From an uncultured Mediterraneibacter sp. (GTDB taxonomy: Bacteria > Bacillota > Clostridia > Lachnospirales > Lachnospiraceae), in NCBI GenBank assembly GCA_934309345.1, contig CAKRDD010000026.1, positions 1 through 46,175 on the forward strand: a DNA stretch of 46,175 nucleotides, written 5' to 3'. Numbering within the stretch: position 1 is the stretch's first letter; every line of letters begins with the position of its first letter. The notes under the pieces were generated by a model that saw only the letters and a program-made list of their open reading frames with translations, did not search any database and was not told the origin of the DNA. The position numbers and the translations under genes are program-made. Of this stretch, positions 42,302 to 46,175 are shown in pieces.

Positions 42302-44569
42302 CTATTTTTCTTTTAATTGACGATTGTAATTGATTAATGATCCACAGCGGATAATTTCTTTTTCTTCCTCTGTGAGTGGTTCAATTGCCAGCGAAATCAG
42401 ACGGATTTCATCTCCAATCACATATGCCTTTATTTCTTTCATATCTGTATCCAGAACTTTTTTGATATCCGGTACGAAAATATAATCATCATCTGCGAAG
42501 TCCGGCTCTCCATTTAAAACAAATGGAACCATTCCCCAGTTGATTAAATTCGAACGATATCTCTTTGTTGCATATTCAATAGTAATATTCGCACCGCCCA
42601 GCAGAACTCTCTGGCAGGATGCCGCCTGTTCTCTTGCGGAACCATCCCCTGGCTTTACCGCATAAATCGTACTGGAAAGGTCAATCATCTGATCATCCAT
42701 ATTTTCATATCCATGGATGGAATGAATTTTTTCAAGAATTCTCTGTATCTCTTCCGGGCATTTTCCGTTTTTCCGTTCCTTTTCATAATTCATAACAACC
42801 TTGGCTTTTCCCACATACTCTGGTACTCTTCGGCTTAATGTAAACTCAGCAAGCCCCATTGGATTTGAACGGAAGGATCCTGTCTCTCCTGAAGGAATCA
42901 GTTCATCTGTTGTTGTAACAGGATCCGTAATATATGCACACACTTTCAAAAGCATATGTTCATTCAATTTGGGGAGTTCCGGCCAGTCCTTGATATTCGG
43001 TCCGCATACCAATTTTTCTTCTGAGTCTTCTTTTTTAAATCCCTGATAAACTCTCTGTTCATATGCAATTGAATCATAAACATACTCCGGACACTCATAC
43101 TCATATCCAATTTCATCTGCCGCAGTAATTCTTCCTCCATTTGCTGCAGTTGCTGCGATTGAACGAGCATCCATAAGTGCTACACTTGCGAGCTGTCCAT
43201 TTCCCGGTTTTGAGCCTTCTCGGTTCGGGAAGTTTCTTGTCGTATGACGAACAGCAAGTTGTCCATGCGCCGGTGTATCTCCTGCTCCAAAGCAAGGTCC
43301 ACAGAAAGCAGTACGGATTGTCGTTCCTGATGCAATCAGTTTTTCAATTGCCCCTTTGCGGACTAACTCCATCATAACCGCCTGAGAACTCGGATAAACA
43401 CTTAAGTTGAATACATCCTGTCCAGTGCCTTTGCCATCCAACAAATAAGCAGCTTCCATAATATTGGAATAAGTACCACCGGAACATCCTGCTATTGTTC
43501 CCTGATCTGCATATAAAGCTCCATCACGCACCTTTTCCCAAAGATTAAGGTGAAGATCTGGATTCTTAATCAGCTTCTGTGCATCCTCTTCTACTTCATG
43601 AAGAATTTCATCCATATTGGCATTCAGTTCCCGTATTTCATATCCATTGGATGGGTGGAAAGGAAGTGCAATCATGCTGTGAATCTGTGACAGATCAATA
43701 TAAATGCATCCATCATAATATGCTGTCTCCTTTGGCTCCAACCTCCTATACTCCTCTTCTCTTCCATGTGCCTTCAGGAACTCTCTGGTATCTTCATCTG
43801 TTCTCCAGATAGAAGATAGGCATGTTGTCTCCGTTGTCATGACGTCAATCCCATTTCTGTAGTCAGTGCTCATTGAAGAAACTCCAGGTCCCACAAATTC
43901 CATTACTTTATTTTTTACATATCCATTTTTGAAAACAGCCGTTACAATCGCAATTGCAATATCCTGTGGTCCAATTCCGGAATTTGGTCTTCCATCCAAA
44001 TAAACTGCAATCACTTCAGGGTACTTCACATCCCAGGTCTGTTCAAGAATTTGTTTTACAAGTTCTCCTCCACCTTCTCCGACTGCCATCGTTCCAAGTG
44101 CTCCATATCTTGTATGTGAATCCGAGCCGAGGATCATTTTTCCACTACCGGCCATTGTCTCCCTCATATACTGATGAATAACCCCCATATGCGGTGGCAG
44201 ATAAATTCCACCATATTTCTTTGCTGCTGTAAGACCAAACACATGATCATCTTCGTTGATTGTTCCTCCCACTGCACACAGGCTGTTATGACAACATGTA
44301 AGTACATACGGGAGTGGAAATTTTTCCACCCCTGACGCTCTGGCTGTCTGAATAATTCCAACATAAGTCAGATCATGACTGGTAATCGCATCAAATTTAA
44401 TCTTTAAATTTTCATTATCTTCTCCAATATTATGCGCTTGCAAAATATCATAGGAAATCGTTCCGGTTTTGTACTGTTCTTTTTTATCCTGAAGTTCTTT
44501 CCCCGCTTCATTTTCTGGAACAATCGTTGTTCCATTTAAAAGAAATACTCCTGAATCATATAATTTCAT
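42302..44569 (-). CDS. Aconitase family hydratase
   Basis: This 755-residue hydro-lyase has the aconitase plan. The three [4Fe-4S] ligands are Cys362 (TIAGCSGG), Cys423 and Cys426 (FCGPCFG). Catalytic-site motifs are GSDSHTRYGALG (148-159), TTRNFPNREG (443-452) and, in the C-terminal swivel domain, GDGSAREQAA. It is not a standard AcnA or AcnB by sequence pattern (for example CGPCFGAG in place of ACGPCIGQW) and is probably a specialised hydratase. Given PrpF and citrate lyase next door, cis-aconitate + H2O to citrate is the likely reaction; a mesaconate/citraconate hydratase feeding citramalate lyase is the main alternative. First gene of the leftward operon. Confidence 0.88.
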   Translation of the reverse strand: MKLYDSGVFLLNGTTIVPENEAGKELQDKKEQYKTGTISYDILQAHNIGEDNENLKIKFDAITSHDLTYVGIIQTARASGVEKFPLPYVLTCCHNSLCAVGGTINEDDHVFGLTAAKKYGGIYLPPHMGVIHQYMRETMAGSGKMILGSDSHTRYGALGTMAVGEGGGELVKQILEQTWDVKYPEVIAVYLDGRPNSGIGPQDIAIAIVTAVFKNGYVKNKVMEFVGPGVSSMSTDYRNGIDVMTTETTCLSSIWRTDEDTREFLKAHGREEEYRRLEPKETAYYDGCIYIDLSQIHSMIALPFHPSNGYEIRELNANMDEILHEVEEDAQKLIKNPDLHLNLWEKVRDGALYADQGTIAGCSGGTYSNIMEAAYLLDGKGTGQDVFNLSVYPSSQAVMMELVRKGAIEKLIASGTTIRTAFCGPCFGAGDTPAHGQLAVRHTTRNFPNREGSKPGNGQLASVALMDARSIAATAANGGRITAADEIGYEYECPEYVYDSIAYEQRVYQGFKKEDSEEKLVCGPNIKDWPELPKLNEHMLLKVCAYITDPVTTTDELIPSGETGSFRSNPMGLAEFTLSRRVPEYVGKAKVVMNYEKERKNGKCPEEIQRILEKIHSIHGYENMDDQMIDLSSTIYAVKPGDGSAREQAASCQRVLLGGANITIEYATKRYRSNLINWGMVPFVLNGEPDFADDDYIFVPDIKKVLDTDMKEIKAYVIGDEIRLISLAIEPLTEEEKEIIRCGSLINYNRQLKEK

Positions 44570-44926
44570 GACATCTGTTTCCTTTCATCTGTTTTCATTC
44601 CATACAGACCGGCCAGTCTTTTTCTATCTCTTAGATATCTTTGACCTTATTGTATCTCCACAAATGCAATGTGTAAAATTCATATTTTTCATTAATTCCA
44701 TTCCTTATAACTATAATCATGTATATTTTATCCAGTGTAATATAGAATAATTTATCTATTTTTTACAAATTTCGATTAAAAAATGCATTTTTCATATTTT
44801 TTCTCATGCATTCCTTTTTTTCATACTTTTTATAGTTTTTATTCTATTAATGGTTGTATTTGATATAAATATTACGTATAATAGAAAATATATCAAAACC
44901 TATCATCTAAAAAGGAGGAGATTTTC
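44570..44926. promoter_or_regulatory. Divergent control region of the aconitase-like operon and the LysR gene
   Basis: This 357-base AT-rich region separates divergent genes, the normal place for LysR binding sites. A clear rightward promoter is TTGTAT (44854-44859), 17 bases, TATAAT (44877-44882). The leftward promoter is not obvious, in keeping with LysR activation. AAAGGAGGAG (44911-44920) is the ribosome site of the LysR gene, and AAAGGA lies ahead of the leftward gene. Confidence 0.65.
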
Positions 44927-45874
44927 ATCGATTTTCGTGAATTAAATTATGTACTTGCTATAGAAAAATACCAGAATATAACAAAAGCTGCCGACTCTCT
45001 ATACGTTAGCCAGCCGACTTTAAGTAAATTTTTAATGAATCTTGAAAATACACTCGGACAAAAGCTGTTCCGAAAACTTGGAAATAAATATGTTCTCACC
45101 TATGCCGGTGAGCAGTATGTAAAAACTGCAAAAGAAATTCTGATTCTGAAATCCAATCTCGATATCCAGCTTGCAGATATTCAGAAACGAGATGTTGGAG
45201 TTCTTAATATTGCCTTTCCGCGCATGCGTTGCATCTATATGCTTCCAGCGACACTCCCTCGTTTCCAACAGGAGCACCCAAACATCAAAGTAAATGTTTT
45301 CGAAGGGAGCTCCGATGAAAATGACAAAAGACTTCTGGATGGAAAGGCTGAGATTGCATTTTACAGTAGACCCGACACACCAAATCCCAAAATCGATTAT
45401 GAAACTTTAAATAAAGAAGAACTCCTGATTTGCCTATGTAAGAATCATCCCCTTGGTCGTTACGCACAGCCAAATCCTTCCAGCCGTTATCCACGCCTTG
45501 ATCCAATGCTTTTACAGAATGAACTGATTCTTCAGCTGATGCCTGAACAACGAACCCGACAGCTCACAGATCGCTATTTTACAAGCATAGGACTAAAATT
45601 TAAAAATATCATGACAACCAGCAGTCTTCCAGCCATCATGGAACTGGTTTCTGTCGGTTATGGTGCTGCTTTCATTTTTGAAACGCATCTCATGCACCAT
45701 ACTTTTTCACAGCCAATTGACTGCTATAGTTTTGGCGAGCCAAAAACCATATCTGATTTTGTAGTTGCACACCGACACGGAGGATACCTCCCTTCCTATG
45801 CACACGACTTCATCCGAATTGCAAAAGAGCTGTTTGATACCTCCAATGCCAGTGGATTTACTTCTCTGGAATAG
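44927..45874 (+). CDS. LysR family transcriptional regulator, apparent ATC start codon
   Basis: This protein of about 315 residues has an N-terminal winged helix (DFRELNYVLAIEKYQNITKA, then LYVSQPTLSKFL) and a C-terminal periplasmic-binding-like effector domain. Homology begins at 44930 right after an ATC (44927-44929) placed 6 bases from a perfect AAAGGAGGAG site. No ATG, GTG or TTG occurs in frame between the stop at 44882-44884 and that point; ATT at 44921 is the only other non-standard option. The next ATG (45035) would delete most of the helix-turn-helix. It is divergent from the aconitase-like operon and probably activates it with a tricarboxylate co-inducer, if translated. Confidence 0.8.
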   Translation: MDFRELNYVLAIEKYQNITKAADSLYVSQPTLSKFLMNLENTLGQKLFRKLGNKYVLTYAGEQYVKTAKEILILKSNLDIQLADIQKRDVGVLNIAFPRMRCIYMLPATLPRFQQEHPNIKVNVFEGSSDENDKRLLDGKAEIAFYSRPDTPNPKIDYETLNKEELLICLCKNHPLGRYAQPNPSSRYPRLDPMLLQNELILQLMPEQRTRQLTDRYFTSIGLKFKNIMTTSSLPAIMELVSVGYGAAFIFETHLMHHTFSQPIDCYSFGEPKTISDFVVAHRHGGYLPSYAHDFIRIAKELFDTSNASGFTSLE

Positions 45875-45911
45875 TTAAACCAAATAATTCACAAAACGCA
45901 TATGGTATTGG

Positions 45912-45946
45912 ATTTGTCATTTCAAACGATACATTGATGCAGTTTT
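45912..45946. repeat. 35-bp direct repeat, right copy
   Basis: Matches 36976-37010 at 33 of 35 positions, same orientation. It starts 38 bases past the LysR stop codon. Confidence 0.8.
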
Positions 45947-46063
45947 GAAAATCTCATGGAGGAATTACGCAATGTCAGAATACGAAGGGATGCCAACTTT
46001 GCATGAATATTCCAGACCCAATAAAAACAAATGAACAGATTCGTAATGCTTTTTTTCTAGACA

Positions 46064-46087
46064 CAAAAAAACAGTGCTTTCGCACTG
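46064..46087 (-). terminator. Terminator of a leftward transcript entering from the right edge
   Basis: On the minus strand CAGTGC-GAAA-GCACTG (46072-46087) is followed by seven T. A gene or RNA beyond 46175 should end here. The remaining 46088-46175 shows no gene I can support. Confidence 0.8.
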
Positions 46088-46175
46088 CTCCTCATTCGTG
46101 TCTATATTCCATGTACCTTCAAAACTACATACAGTCAAAACCAACATCATCATCCAAACCTATCACTGCTTTGGT

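Noticed and set aside
41118..44569. Methylcitrate cycle (AcnD-PrpF) assignment
   Set aside because: No prpB or prpC is present; citrate lyase genes are, which points to citrate or citramalate chemistry.
45965..46153. 62-codon open frame on the minus strand at the right edge
   Set aside because: It runs through the terminator hairpin at 46072-46087 and has no ribosome site.
46088..46175. Edge of an rRNA operon
   Set aside because: The stretch with CTTCAAAACTACATACAG recalls rRNA spacer sequence, but no 5S, 16S or 23S segment is visible, so it is not called.

Overview
The window looks like a chromosomal segment of a low-to-medium GC, anaerobic Firmicute, most likely a gut Lachnospiraceae (a Dorea / Mediterraneibacter / Coprococcus-like organism). 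Reasons: strong AGGAGG ribosome sites, a T-box ahead of tyrS, a LicT-type antiterminator with its RNA target, an ECF vitamin transporter core, a molybdenum purine hydroxylase, citrate lyase, and an AT-biased codon style. Family-level assignment is inference; no rRNA marker is in the window. No prophage, transposase-bearing IS or CRISPR array is seen.

Layout. 1-1.4 kb: tRNA-Gly and an Rpn-type nuclease with a coiled-coil tail. 1.7-7.6 kb (+): a Crp/Fnr regulator, xdhA-xdhB-xdhC and an NCS2 xanthine permease, i.e. a purine uptake and oxidation operon. 7.7-14.4 kb (-): HAD phosphatase, FadR-type GntR regulator, gluconate permease, IlvD/Edd-type dehydratase, KDG kinase and KDPG aldolase, which together make a semi-phosphorylative Entner-Doudoroff route from gluconate or a related sugar acid to pyruvate and glyceraldehyde-3-phosphate. 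14.6-17.1 kb (+): a membrane protein and a HipB/HipA module. 17.2-23.4 kb (-): TSUP exporter, two tandem STAS-like proteins, a large low-complexity lipoprotein, a flavin reductase, and tyrS with its T-box. 23.5-30 kb (-): a PTS IIC-IIB permease with a LicT-like antiterminator, truA, and ecfT-ecfA2-ecfA1. 30-34 kb: glpK (+) with a MITE-like element in its 5' region, then a YitT protein and a double CmpB-domain membrane protein (-).

34.3-45.9 kb is the most interesting part. A divergently transcribed LysR regulator faces an aconitase-family hydratase, a PrpF-family isomerase, a MatC-like carboxylate transporter, citD-citE-citF, a 55-residue unknown protein and citG, followed by a GltD-like oxidoreductase. 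PrpF-family enzymes can isomerise trans-aconitate, an aconitase-type enzyme would hydrate cis-aconitate to citrate, and citrate lyase would cleave citrate to acetate and oxaloacetate. I therefore propose a dedicated trans-aconitate (or alkyl-aconitate) fermentation locus. citC and citX, normally needed to mature citrate lyase, are not in the window.

Oddities: the LysR gene has no canonical start codon (ATC sits where ATG is expected); a 35-bp near-identical direct repeat flanks the 37.0-45.9 kb part of the locus; a 142-bp element with 12-bp inverted ends and an 8-bp target duplication lies between a promoter and glpK; and a 127-bp cluster of nested palindromes lies between the tyrS T-box and the PTS operon.
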